Origin: Bordetella genomosp. 7
Lineage (GTDB): Bacteria; Pseudomonadota; Gammaproteobacteria; Burkholderiales; Burkholderiaceae_B
Direction: 5' to 3'
Assembly (NCBI RefSeq): GCF_002261265.1
Contig: NZ_NEVK01000008.1
Coordinates: 248,001-312,000, forward strand
Length of the DNA: 64,000 bases
Shown: positions 56,649 to 64,000 of the stretch, piece after piece
Numbering within the stretch: the first letter of the stretch is position 1
How the letters are laid out: each line of letters opens with the position of its first letter
The notes under the pieces: generated by a model
Database searches by the model: none
What the model saw: only the letters and a program-made list of their open reading frames with translations
Told to the model about the DNA's origin: nothing
Program-made: the position numbers and the translations under genes

Positions 56649-58127
56649 ATGAAGCGTTACCAACTCTACATTGACGGGCAGTATGTCGACCCTGCGTCGG
56701 GTGCGTGGTTCGAGTCCGACAACCCGTGCGACGGCAAACCCTGGGCCACCATGCCACGCGGCAATGCAGACGACGTCGATCGCGCCGTGCAGGCCGCCCA
56801 CCGCGCCGGCACGCAGGGCCCCTGGGCCAGTTACACGCCCACCCAACGCGGCCAGCTGCTGCATCGCGTGGGTGACCTGATCGCCCGCGAGGCCGAGGCG
56901 CTGGCGCGTACCGAAGTGCGCGACAACGGCAAGCTGTACGCCGAAATGGCCGGCCAGCTCAAGTATGTGCCCCAATGGTTTTATTACTACGGCGGGCTGG
57001 CCGACAAGATCGAGGGCACCGTGCCGCCCATCGACAAGCCCGGGCACTTTGGCTATACGCGACGCGAGCCGCTGGGCGTGGTGGCGGCCATCACCCCCTG
57101 GAATTCGCCCCTGCTGCTCACGGCCTGGAAGATCGCGCCCGCGCTGGCCGCAGGCTGCACCGTTGTGCTCAAGCCATCTGAATTCACATCGGCGTCCACG
57201 CTGGAATTCGTCAAGCTTTTCGAACTCGCGGGCTTCCCGCCGGGCGTGGTGAACGTCGTGACGGGCTTTGGCGCCGAAGTCGGCACGCCGCTGGTCACGC
57301 ATCCGCTGGTGCGCAAAATCACCTTCACCGGGTCGGACGCCACGGGCCGCCTGATCAACGAGCAGGCCGCACGCCACTTCAAGCATGTAAGCCTGGAACT
57401 GGGCGGCAAGTCGCCCAACATCGTATTCGACGACGCCAACCTGGACGATGCGGTAAACGGCGCCGTGTCGGGCATTTTCGCGGCCACGGGCCAGACATGC
57501 ATTGCCGGGTCGCGACTGCTGCTGCAAGACAGCATCTACGATACGTTTGTTGAAAAGCTGGTGGCGCTGGCGCGCACGGCCCGCATGGGCGACCCGATGC
57601 AGCCGGACACGCAGGTGGGGCCGATTACCACTCCGCCGCAGTACCAGAAGGTGCTGGAATATATCGATATCGCCCGCAATGAAGGCGCGCGCCTGCTGCT
57701 GGGCGGCGAAGCGGTGCGCGAGGGCCCCTGGAAAGACGGACGCTTCATCCAGCCCACGATCTTCGGCGACGTAGACAACCAGATGCGCATCGCGCAGGAA
57801 GAAGTGTTCGGGCCGGTGTTGTCCATCATCCGCTTCAAAGACGAAGACGAAGCCGTAAAGCTGGGCAACGACGTGCGCTTCGGCCTGGGAGCGGGCGTGT
57901 GGACCCGCGACATCGGCCGCGCACTTCGCATGGCCGAGCGCATCCAGTCGGGCACGGTATGGGTGAACACGTACCGCCTGGTCAGCTACCTGATGCCGTT
58001 CGGGGGCTACAAAGACTCCGGACTGGGACGCGAAAGCGGCATCGACGCCATGCGCGAATACCAGCAGGTCAAGAGCGTCGTGATCAACGCCGGCTCGCCG
58101 GTCGGCAACCCCTTTGTAATGCGCTGA
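56649..58127 (+). CDS. NAD-dependent aldehyde dehydrogenase
   Basis: 492 aa. Cofactor segment ITPWNSPLLLTAWKIAPALAAG, catalytic Glu in LELGGKSPNIVFDDANLDD, catalytic Cys in ATGQTCIAGSRLLLQ; VWVNTYRLVSYLMPFGGYKDS near the C terminus. Resembles the betaine- and hydroxymuconic-type aldehyde dehydrogenases of beta-proteobacteria; substrate not set. It lies alone between trmL and comF, two core genes, so it may be a later insertion. Hairpin cluster follows. Confidence 0.9.
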   Translation: MKRYQLYIDGQYVDPASGAWFESDNPCDGKPWATMPRGNADDVDRAVQAAHRAGTQGPWASYTPTQRGQLLHRVGDLIAREAEALARTEVRDNGKLYAEMAGQLKYVPQWFYYYGGLADKIEGTVPPIDKPGHFGYTRREPLGVVAAITPWNSPLLLTAWKIAPALAAGCTVVLKPSEFTSASTLEFVKLFELAGFPPGVVNVVTGFGAEVGTPLVTHPLVRKITFTGSDATGRLINEQAARHFKHVSLELGGKSPNIVFDDANLDDAVNGAVSGIFAATGQTCIAGSRLLLQDSIYDTFVEKLVALARTARMGDPMQPDTQVGPITTPPQYQKVLEYIDIARNEGARLLLGGEAVREGPWKDGRFIQPTIFGDVDNQMRIAQEEVFGPVLSIIRFKDEDEAVKLGNDVRFGLGAGVWTRDIGRALRMAERIQSGTVWVNTYRLVSYLMPFGGYKDSGLGRESGIDAMREYQQVKSVVINAGSPVGNPFVMR

Positions 58128-58171
58128 ACGCCCAGCAGACCGTGCGCCGTCAGCGGAAGCCGGCGCAAGAA

Positions 58172-58279
58172 GGTGTCTGACTCCCGCAGGGTGTCTGACA
58201 CCTTCGGAGTCAGACACCAGAACGCGATGGGATGCGCCACACCAGCACGGTGTCTGACTCCCGCAGGGTGTCAGACACC
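58172..58279. repeat. hairpin-repeat cluster 6: fused and standard copies
   Basis: 58172-58218 is a fusion: an A-type left half (TCCCGCAGGG core) runs into a complete 29-base B copy (58190-58218). 58249-58279 is an A copy with core TCCCGCAGGGT. The second copy contains the stop codon of the convergent comF gene (58271-58273), so the element was inserted into or overlaps that gene end. Confidence 0.93.
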
Positions 58280-59095
58280 CCCGCGCATTTCTTTCGCCTT
58301 CGGCCACTTTGCTGCGCCATCGCCCGGCCGCTCGGCTGCGCGGCCGTCACGCCACGGGGTGCGGGCGGCGACCAGTACGATGACCTCGGCTGCTCCGGCC
58401 TGCAACAGCGCACGCGCCGCAGCGTCGACGGTGCTGCCCGTTGTCATCACGTCATCCACCAGCCCCACGCACTGTTCGTGCAATGGCCTTGTGCACGCGA
58501 ACACGCCCTGCGCGCCCAGGCGGCGCGCCGCGCGATTGCCGCTGGCCTGGCGCGCGCCTTCGCGCACGCGGCGCAATAGGCCACGTCGCAGCGGCCGATG
58601 CAGCCTGGCGGACAGCCCTGCGGCCAACTCGGCTGCCGGATTGAAGCCGCGGCGGCGCAGCGACGCCTGGCTGGCCGGAATAGGCGCCAGCACCATATCC
58701 GCCGGCAAGGGCAGCGCCTGGCGCGCGGCCTGGTCGGCCAGCAACTGCGCCAGCGCCGTGGCCAGCCCATAGCGCCGCTCGGCCTTGTAGCGTCCGATCA
58801 GCGAGTCGAACGGCGGCTCATAGTCGAACGCGGCGATTGTTCGCGCGAAAGCCGGCGGGGTGGCGTGGCAGTCCGGACACGCGCGGCCCGGGCCGGCCAG
58901 CCGCAAGGCGCAGCGCGAACAGCGCGCAAGGCCGGCCCGCATCGTCTGTGAAATATCGTCGGCGCAACCGGCGCAAAGCAGCCCGCCGGCCGCCCTTCCT
59001 TCGCACAAGGGGCAATCGGAAGGCAGCAGGGCCACCCCCCGCCGCACAACCTGCCGCAAGACCCTTGCACCCGAATGCGCAATAATGAAAGGCAT
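58271..59095 (-). CDS. ComF family phosphoribosyltransferase-like protein
   Basis: 274 aa; the start at 59095 has GGAGG 6 bases upstream. Two zinc-like pairs at the N terminus (CPLCEG, CAGC; CSRC, CPDC) precede the phosphoribosyltransferase fold with VLAPIPASQASLRRRGFNPA and the PRPP loop VGLVDDVMTTGSTVDAAA. ComF is linked to DNA uptake in some bacteria; GntX to gluconate in E. coli. The last codons (Gly, Val, stop) lie inside a hairpin repeat, and the C-terminal 20 residues look non-conserved. Confidence 0.92.
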   Translation of the reverse strand: MPFIIAHSGARVLRQVVRRGVALLPSDCPLCEGRAAGGLLCAGCADDISQTMRAGLARCSRCALRLAGPGRACPDCHATPPAFARTIAAFDYEPPFDSLIGRYKAERRYGLATALAQLLADQAARQALPLPADMVLAPIPASQASLRRRGFNPAAELAAGLSARLHRPLRRGLLRRVREGARQASGNRAARRLGAQGVFACTRPLHEQCVGLVDDVMTTGSTVDAAARALLQAGAAEVIVLVAARTPWRDGRAAERPGDGAAKWPKAKEMRGGV

Positions 59096-59169
59096 GACGG
59101 CCTCCGCAACATCGCCGGCCCCTATCACAGCACGTATCTGCAGCGCCGCCGCCGTGCGGCGCGCCCTTC

Positions 59170-60102
59170 ATGTCACAGCCTGCATCCGCCCCCCTGCCCT
59201 CGCTACCCTTGGTGCCCGCCCACGTCGTACGCCAGTTTTCGCGCCGTGGCGATTTGTCTGACGCGCAGTTCCTGTATGCCGAGGTCGCCCGGCGCATGCT
59301 CGGGCGGCTGCAATACATCCGGCTGCAACCCGGTGCGCTGCTGGACGCCGGATGCGGCGCGGGTGACAACCTGCCGCTGCTGCGCGAACGGTACCCGGAC
59401 GCCAGCTACCTTGGCTTGGATGCCAGCGCGGCGGTGCTGGACCACGCTCGTCAGCGCTACGCGCCACGCGGCGTCGCGCGGTTGCTCAACAAGCTGCCCG
59501 GGCGGCGCGGCGACGCCCCGCAGTTCGTATGCGCCGACCTGGCCGATACCCGGCTGGCGCCCGAGTCGCTGGACCTGGTGTGGTCGAACCTGGCGATGCA
59601 TTGGCACCCGGCGCCGCACAGCGTGCTGGCAGAATGGCGCCGCGTATTGAAAGTGGGCGGCCTGGCAATGTTCTCGTGCCTGGGGCCGGCCACGCTGCGC
59701 GAGTTGCGCCAGGCACTGGACGACGCCGGCCTGCGCACCGCAACGCCGGCATTTGTGGACATGCACGACTTCGGCGATCTGTTGGTGGAAAACGGCTTCG
59801 CCGACCCTGTCATGGACCAGGAAACCCTTACGCTGACCTATCGCTCTCCTGAACGGCTGCTGGAAGACGTGCGCGCACTCGGCGGAAACCCCGCACGCGG
59901 TCGGCGCGGCGGGTTAGTGGGACGCTCCTGGCGCGACCGGCTGTGCGCCGCGCTAGAGGCCCAGCGCAATGCACAAGGGGTGATTCCCCTGACCATCGAA
60001 GTCGCATACGGGCACGCCTGGCGGGCCGCCGCCCGGCGCAGCGCACCCGGCGAAACGCACCTGTCGGTCAGCGCAATTGGCGGCCGGCGCAACGCGAGCT
60101 GA
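59170..60102 (+). CDS. SAM-dependent methyltransferase, BioC-like
   Basis: 310 aa class I methyltransferase. SAM motif LLDAGCGAGDNLPLLRERYP (about residues 57-76), the acidic LGLDAS, and LDLVWSNLAMHWHPAPHSVLAEWRRVLKVGG (in pieces). The start VRQFSRRGDLSDAQFLYAEVARRML and the LGPATLRELRQAL segment match BioC, which methylates malonyl-ACP in biotin synthesis. No other bio genes are present, so the exact substrate remains open. Divergent from comF. Confidence 0.87.
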   Translation: MSQPASAPLPSLPLVPAHVVRQFSRRGDLSDAQFLYAEVARRMLGRLQYIRLQPGALLDAGCGAGDNLPLLRERYPDASYLGLDASAAVLDHARQRYAPRGVARLLNKLPGRRGDAPQFVCADLADTRLAPESLDLVWSNLAMHWHPAPHSVLAEWRRVLKVGGLAMFSCLGPATLRELRQALDDAGLRTATPAFVDMHDFGDLLVENGFADPVMDQETLTLTYRSPERLLEDVRALGGNPARGRRGGLVGRSWRDRLCAALEAQRNAQGVIPLTIEVAYGHAWRAAARRSAPGETHLSVSAIGGRRNAS

Positions 60103-60131
60103 CGCCGCCGCAGGCTGAAAGCGCCGGACTG

Positions 60132-60201
60132 CGCGTCCCGAACAGCGCGTCCCGAACAGCGCGTCCCGGACTACGCGTCTCGAACTACGCGTCTCGAACT
60201 G
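60132..60201. repeat. 14-bp tandem repeat, five copies
   Basis: Units CGCGTCCCGAACAG, the same again, CGCGTCCCGGACTA, CGCGTCTCGAACTA and CGCGTCTCGAACTG, with decayed half-units on both sides. It lies between the convergent BioC-like and YbdK-like genes and is not in a supported reading frame. Variable-number tandem repeat candidate. Confidence 0.85.
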
Positions 60202-60263
60202 CACACTCCCGGACGAAACCCGGCTGGCGGGCGGCCGTGCGGCCCGCCATCTGGCGGCGAAGG

Positions 60264-61508
60264 TCAGTGCAGACGGTCGGGGTGCCAGCCGGCGGCGCCC
60301 CCTACATCGGGCGTGGCCAGGGCCTGCACCTCGTGCATCGGTTCGGAGTTCGCACGGATGCGGCGGCGCGGCACTTCGGAAGACGGCCCCAGTTCGCGTT
60401 CGCCGCGCCACGCGCGTGTCATCGATTCCACCACCAGCGGCAGTTCGCGCACACGATGGAACTGGCTGCGCAGCCAGCGGGAATCGTTGCCGTTGCGGAT
60501 GGCTTCATCGCGCAACGCGCCGAGCATGTCGGCCGTGCCCAGCTCTTCGGCAATGGGCATCAAGCGCTGGAACAGGCTGCGCAGGTGGTCGATCAGGCGC
60601 ATCCGCTCGCCGGCGGGGGTCACATAGCTGCCTTGAAGGCCGAAGCGGCAGGCCTGGAAATGGTTGCTGCGGTAAGCCAGCCACGCCGACGACGACGGCT
60701 CGGGGTCGCGGGCGGCCAATACCGCCAGGGCCTGGGCGAACGCAGCAAGCTGGCACGCGCGCTCAACTGTCAGCGGGGTGTCGCACACCCGGATTTCAAC
60801 CGTGCCGAATTCCGGCTTGGGGCGGATGTCCCAATACAGATCCTTGATACTTTCGGCCAGTCCGCTAGTGCGCAGTTGTGCGATGTGCGCTTCGAAACGG
60901 TACCAGTCGGTCACCTCGGCCGGCATGTGGCCAGCCAGCGGGAAGCTGCTGACGGCATTCAGGCGGCAGCACGAGAACAGCGTGTCCACGCCTTCGTAGT
61001 AGGGCGATGACGCGGCCAGCGCAATGAAGTGCGGCACGTACGGCGACAAGCCGCGCACCAGGCGCACGGCGGCGTCGCCGGAAGCCACGCCCAGGTGGAT
61101 ATGCTGGCCGAACACCGTGAACTGGCGCGCCAGGTAGCCGTACATTTCTGCCAGGTACTGGAACCGCGGCGAATCAGAAATTGCGCGTTCCTGCCAGCGC
61201 ATGAACGGGTGGGCCCCGCCCCCGGCCACCGACACGCCCACCGCATCAGCGGCCAGGCACAGCGCGTCGCGCATCTCGCGCATTTCCGCCAGCAGCCCCA
61301 CGGGGTGTTCATGCACCGAGGAATTCAATTCGATCATGGACCGGGTGATCTCGGGTTTTACCCGGTCGGCAATGGGGTGGTTGGCCATCTGGGCCAGCAA
61401 TTCATCGGCCGCGGCGGCCAGGTCGAAACTGCGCGGATTGATCAGCTGGAGTTCTAGTTCGATGCCGAGCGTGTTGGGGGCGGACGAATTGAACGGGATT
61501 TGTTCCAT
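60264..61508 (-). CDS. YbdK-type carboxylate-amine ligase (GCS2 family)
   Basis: 414 aa; start [21 protein letters not shown] at 61508 after AAGGAG. The glutamate-cysteine-ligase-2 fold shows [58 protein letters not shown] and [19 protein letters not shown]. coli YbdK has weak gamma-glutamylcysteine synthetase activity; the physiological substrate is unknown. It is the only gene between the BioC-like and trkH genes. Confidence 0.9.
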   Translation of the reverse strand: MEQIPFNSSAPNTLGIELELQLINPRSFDLAAAADELLAQMANHPIADRVKPEITRSMIELNSSVHEHPVGLLAEMREMRDALCLAADAVGVSVAGGGAHPFMRWQERAISDSPRFQYLAEMYGYLARQFTVFGQHIHLGVASGDAAVRLVRGLSPYVPHFIALAASSPYYEGVDTLFSCCRLNAVSSFPLAGHMPAEVTDWYRFEAHIAQLRTSGLAESIKDLYWDIRPKPEFGTVEIRVCDTPLTVERACQLAAFAQALAVLAARDPEPSSSAWLAYRSNHFQACRFGLQGSYVTPAGERMRLIDHLRSLFQRLMPIAEELGTADMLGALRDEAIRNGNDSRWLRSQFHRVRELPLVVESMTRAWRGERELGPSSEVPRRRIRANSEPMHEVQALATPDVGGAAGWHPDRLH

Positions 61509-61961
61509 CTCCGACTCCTTAAGATTTAGTTTGTGGAAGCGCGCCGTTCGACCTTGAAGCCCGGCTGCTTCCCGGGGGGTACTCGACGGCGTCTTATGCG
61601 TGCATGATAGCCGCAACTTTATGTCTGGAAGAGTCAAAATCGTGACAAATGTGCGCAACTTCAACACACGATAGGTTTTCTCCTGTGACTACAAAGTAAG
61701 TAAGTGCTCGCAGCCTAGGCAGGGCGCGGCTCGTGGGGCAGTACCCCGCCAAAACCCGCATGAAATCGCGCCTTTGCACAGGAGCGGGATAACCCTTGCC
61801 CGGGTTATTCCTAGCCTTTGCCGGGCCGTTTCTTAACGCGAAGTGACGGCGCGAACGCCGATTTTGCGGCGGCGCACCAATGAAGTTTGCGCACGCTCGC
61901 CATGCGGATCGGTGCGCCCACAGATGAGGGGAAGGACGGCCGGCCGCAGCTGCCGCCGACG
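61509..61961. other. 453-base intergenic region between trkH and YbdK-like gene
   Basis: No coding sequence is supported. It holds a short imperfect hairpin at about 61787-61811 (GGATAACCC with GGGTTATTCC) that lies 150 bases past trkH and lacks a T-run, and the promoter side of the YbdK-like gene, where AT-rich patches (around 61610-61700) suggest -10/-35 elements that cannot be assigned firmly. Nothing else was recognised. Confidence 0.6.
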
Positions 61962-63431
61962 CTATTTGCGCCAGAACATGGGGGTGAACAGCACGACGAC
62001 TGTCAGCAGTTCCAGGCGCCCGATCAACATCGCAAAGGTGCAAACCCAGGTCTGGAAGTCCGACAGCACCGCGAAGGTGCCCATGGGCCCAACGGGCCCC
62101 AGGCCGGGGCCGGTGTTGTTGATGCTGGCGAACACGGCCGAGAAGGCGGTAATGGGCTCCAGCCCGGTAACCAGCAGCAGGCTGGTCAGCACGCCGATAG
62201 ACAGGCCGTACACGAGCATGAATGCCAGTACCGATGCCATGACGCGCTGGTCGACCAACCGGCCGCCCATGCGGATGGGGTTGACGGCATTCGGGTGCAG
62301 CATGGTCACCAGCTCGTTGCGCGCCTGCTTTACCAGCAGCAGCGCGCGCACCATCTTGATGCCGCCGCCGGTGGAGCCGGCCGAGGTGACAAAGCCCGAG
62401 AGCAGCAACATTGTCAGCGGCGCAATCAGGGGCCACACGGCGTAATCGACGTTGGCAAAGCCGGTAGTGGTAGCCACCGAGATGGTATTGAACATGCCGT
62501 AGCGCAGGGCCTGCAGCGGCTCGGTATACACGCCGCGGAAGTACAGGTAGCCCGAAATCACCAGGCCCGCGCCCAGCATGATCACAAGGTATGGGATGGT
62601 CTGGGGGCAGAGCACGTAGGCGCGCAGCCGCCGCTGCCGCAGCGCGCTGAAGTGCGTGGCGAAGTTGATGCCGGCCAGGGTCATGAAAACCATGGCCACC
62701 ATTTCGACCGACACCGAATCGAAATAGGCAAAGCCTTCGTCGCGCGTGGAAAACCCGCCCAGGCCCATGGTCGTGGCCGTGTGGCACCACGCGTCGAACC
62801 AGCTCAGCCCCACCGCCCGATACGCCCCCAGGCACAGCAACGACAGCCCGAAGTACACCGCGTACAGCGCCTTGGCCGTGCTGGCGATGCGCGGCGTGAG
62901 GCGCTCGTCTTTCATGGGGCCGGGCGTCTCGGCGCGCACGACCTGGTGTCCGCCCACGCCCAGCAACGGCAGGATGGCCACGGCCAGAACCAGGATGCCC
63001 AGGCCGCCGATCCACACCAGGGTGGCCCGCCACAGGTTGATAGAGGCAGGCAGCTGGTCCAGATTGGCCAGCACCGTCGCGCCGGTGGTGGTCAGCCCCG
63101 ACATGGCCTCGAAGTACGCATCGGTGAACGACAGCGCAAGGCCGGCGCGGTCGAAGTAGATCAGAAACGGAATGGCGGCGAGCAGCGGCAGCGCGACCCA
63201 CACCACCGATACCAGCAGAAAGCCGTCGCGCGCATGCAGTTCGCTGCGCGCGCGACGCGTGGCCAGCCAGACGGTCGTGCCCGCGCCGAACGCCAGCAGG
63301 AAGCCGTCGAGAAAGGCCGTAAAGCCGGCGTCATCGCCCAGGTAGGCAACCGCCAGCGGCAACAGCATGGCGAGCGAAAACACCACCATGGTCAGGCCCG
63401 CCACGTAGAAGGTTGCCAGCAAGCGGTTCAT
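61962..63431 (-). CDS. trkH: Trk potassium transporter membrane subunit
   Basis: 489 aa from MNRLLATFYVAGL. About ten membrane helices with four pore-loop repeats: SGLTTTGATV, TTMGLGGFST, VATTTGFANV and NTGPGLGPVG carry the selectivity-filter glycines. K+ uptake works with the cytoplasmic TrkA encoded 53 bases upstream on the same strand. Confidence 0.95.
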   Translation of the reverse strand: MNRLLATFYVAGLTMVVFSLAMLLPLAVAYLGDDAGFTAFLDGFLLAFGAGTTVWLATRRARSELHARDGFLLVSVVWVALPLLAAIPFLIYFDRAGLALSFTDAYFEAMSGLTTTGATVLANLDQLPASINLWRATLVWIGGLGILVLAVAILPLLGVGGHQVVRAETPGPMKDERLTPRIASTAKALYAVYFGLSLLCLGAYRAVGLSWFDAWCHTATTMGLGGFSTRDEGFAYFDSVSVEMVAMVFMTLAGINFATHFSALRQRRLRAYVLCPQTIPYLVIMLGAGLVISGYLYFRGVYTEPLQALRYGMFNTISVATTTGFANVDYAVWPLIAPLTMLLLSGFVTSAGSTGGGIKMVRALLLVKQARNELVTMLHPNAVNPIRMGGRLVDQRVMASVLAFMLVYGLSIGVLTSLLLVTGLEPITAFSAVFASINNTGPGLGPVGPMGTFAVLSDFQTWVCTFAMLIGRLELLTVVVLFTPMFWRK

Positions 63432-63484
63432 GCAGATGGCCGTATGGATAAAGCGGGCTGGCGGGGGCAAAGGCGCATGGCTGC

Positions 63485-64000
63485 TTAGAAGAACGACGCC
63501 GAAACCTGGAACAGTTTTTCGACGCGCGGCATCATCTGCCGCGAAGGAGCAAAAACGATGACGTGGTCGCCGCTTTCGATGACCGTGTCATCGTCGGGCA
63601 TGAGTATTTCGTCGCCACGCGCCAGCGCGCCGATGCTGGCCCCGCGCGGCAGCCGGATATCGCCCACCGCACGGCCCACCACCTTGGACGTGCGGGCATC
63701 GCCGTGCGCCACGGCCTCGATGGCCTCGGCCACGCCCTGCCGCAACCGGTGCCCCACCGTGATGTCGCCGCGGCGCACGTGGCGCAGCAGCTCGCTCATG
63801 GTGGCGTGCGATGGCGAAACGGCAATATCGATATGGCTGCCCTGCATAAGCTCGCCATATGCCTGGCGATTGATAAGGGCGATGACGCGGCGCGCGCCCA
63901 GGCGTTTGGCCAGGAGCGACGACATGATGTTGTCTTCGTCGTCGCTGGTCAGGGCCAGCCAGGTATCCATGTCGCCGATGTTCTCGCGTTCGAGCAATTC
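63485..64000 (-). CDS. trkA: Trk potassium transporter NAD-binding subunit, C-terminal part
   Basis: Partial: the 5' part lies beyond the window edge. About 171 residues are visible. They cover the end of the second NAD-binding domain (TWLALTSDDEDNIMSSLLAKRLG, then RRVIALINRQAYGELMQG) and the C-terminal RCK_C domain (VVGRAVGDIRLPRGASIGALARGDEILMPDDDTVIESGDHVIVFA, in pieces). It gates TrkH. Followed by trkH. Confidence 0.94.
   Translation of the reverse strand, partial: ELLERENIGDMDTWLALTSDDEDNIMSSLLAKRLGARRVIALINRQAYGELMQGSHIDIAVSPSHATMSELLRHVRRGDITVGHRLRQGVAEAIEAVAHGDARTSKVVGRAVGDIRLPRGASIGALARGDEILMPDDDTVIESGDHVIVFAPSRQMMPRVEKLFQVSASFF

Noticed and set aside
60132-60201. Coding repeat in the frame running through 59943-61010
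   Set aside because: The frame crosses the BioC-like and YbdK-like genes on the wrong phase or strand, and the 14-base unit shifts frame with each copy.

Overview
The window is about 65% GC, with short gaps, many ATGA/GTGA start-stop overlaps and gene neighbourhoods typical of Burkholderiales. The overall content (Bug-type solute receptor, ispB-rplU-rpmA-obg-proB, gpmA-envC-ctpA-moeB, grxC-secB-gpsA) fits Alcaligenaceae, most likely Bordetella (for example a B. petrii-like strain) or Achromobacter. This is inference from gene content and style; no search was run. No rRNA, phage, insertion sequence or CRISPR array was seen.

Layout. 1-2946: tail of a PEP-mutase-like enzyme, DNA-alkylation repair pair ogt-tag, a META/DUF4377 lipoprotein and a small membrane protein. 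2955-20819: a metal/formate block. It holds a tungstate-type ABC importer (tupBCA, minus strand) with a divergent ModE-like regulator, then a long minus-strand run for a membrane-anchored, Tat-exported, cysteine-type formate dehydrogenase with its maturation genes (apbC, DUF3305, DUF3306, a polyferredoxin, a TorD-like chaperone, a Tat mini-protein, fdhA, fdhB, a small lipoprotein, fdhC, a small exported protein, fdhD), and divergently mobA-moeA-mobB for molybdopterin cofactor. Together these can import Mo/W, build the cofactor, load it, and oxidise formate in the periplasm with electrons passing to the quinone pool through FdhC. 21249-27180: nudC, an LTA-synthase-like phosphotransferase, a class II aldolase with an IclR regulator, and an SDR. 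27299-33832: tRNA-Pro, ispB, an FAH-family enzyme with its own IclR regulator, then rplU-rpmA, obg, proB. 33711-36015: a degenerate response-regulator-like protein divergent from an XRE regulator, and a lipoprotein resembling the SecD P1 head. 36166-38254: TPP riboswitch and thiC. 38479-42105: aldehyde dehydrogenase, D-hydroxyacid oxidoreductase and GntR regulator. 42277-45975: GST, a PNPOx-FNR-ferredoxin fusion and LysR. 45979-53085: moeB, ctpA, envC, gpmA, rhodanese, grxC, secB, gpsA. 53109-59095: Bug receptor, M81 peptidase, trmL, aldehyde dehydrogenase, comF. 59170-64000: BioC-like methyltransferase, YbdK-like ligase, trkH and the 3' part of trkA.

The most unusual structure is a family of about 18 intergenic perfect-arm hairpins (arms GGTGTCTGAC / GTCAGACACC) in six clusters. 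Every cluster lies directly downstream of a plus-strand gene. The first complete copy always has the same loop orientation (ACC..TTC..GGA type), while later copies in most clusters are reversed. Stem compensation and loop drift suggest selection on the RNA or DNA hairpin. A second notable signal is a near-identical 20-bp element (ATATGAAA-N4-TTGCATA) shared by the tup promoter region and the region upstream of the small Tat-protein gene that opens the fdhAB run. It could link tungstate uptake to formate dehydrogenase expression.
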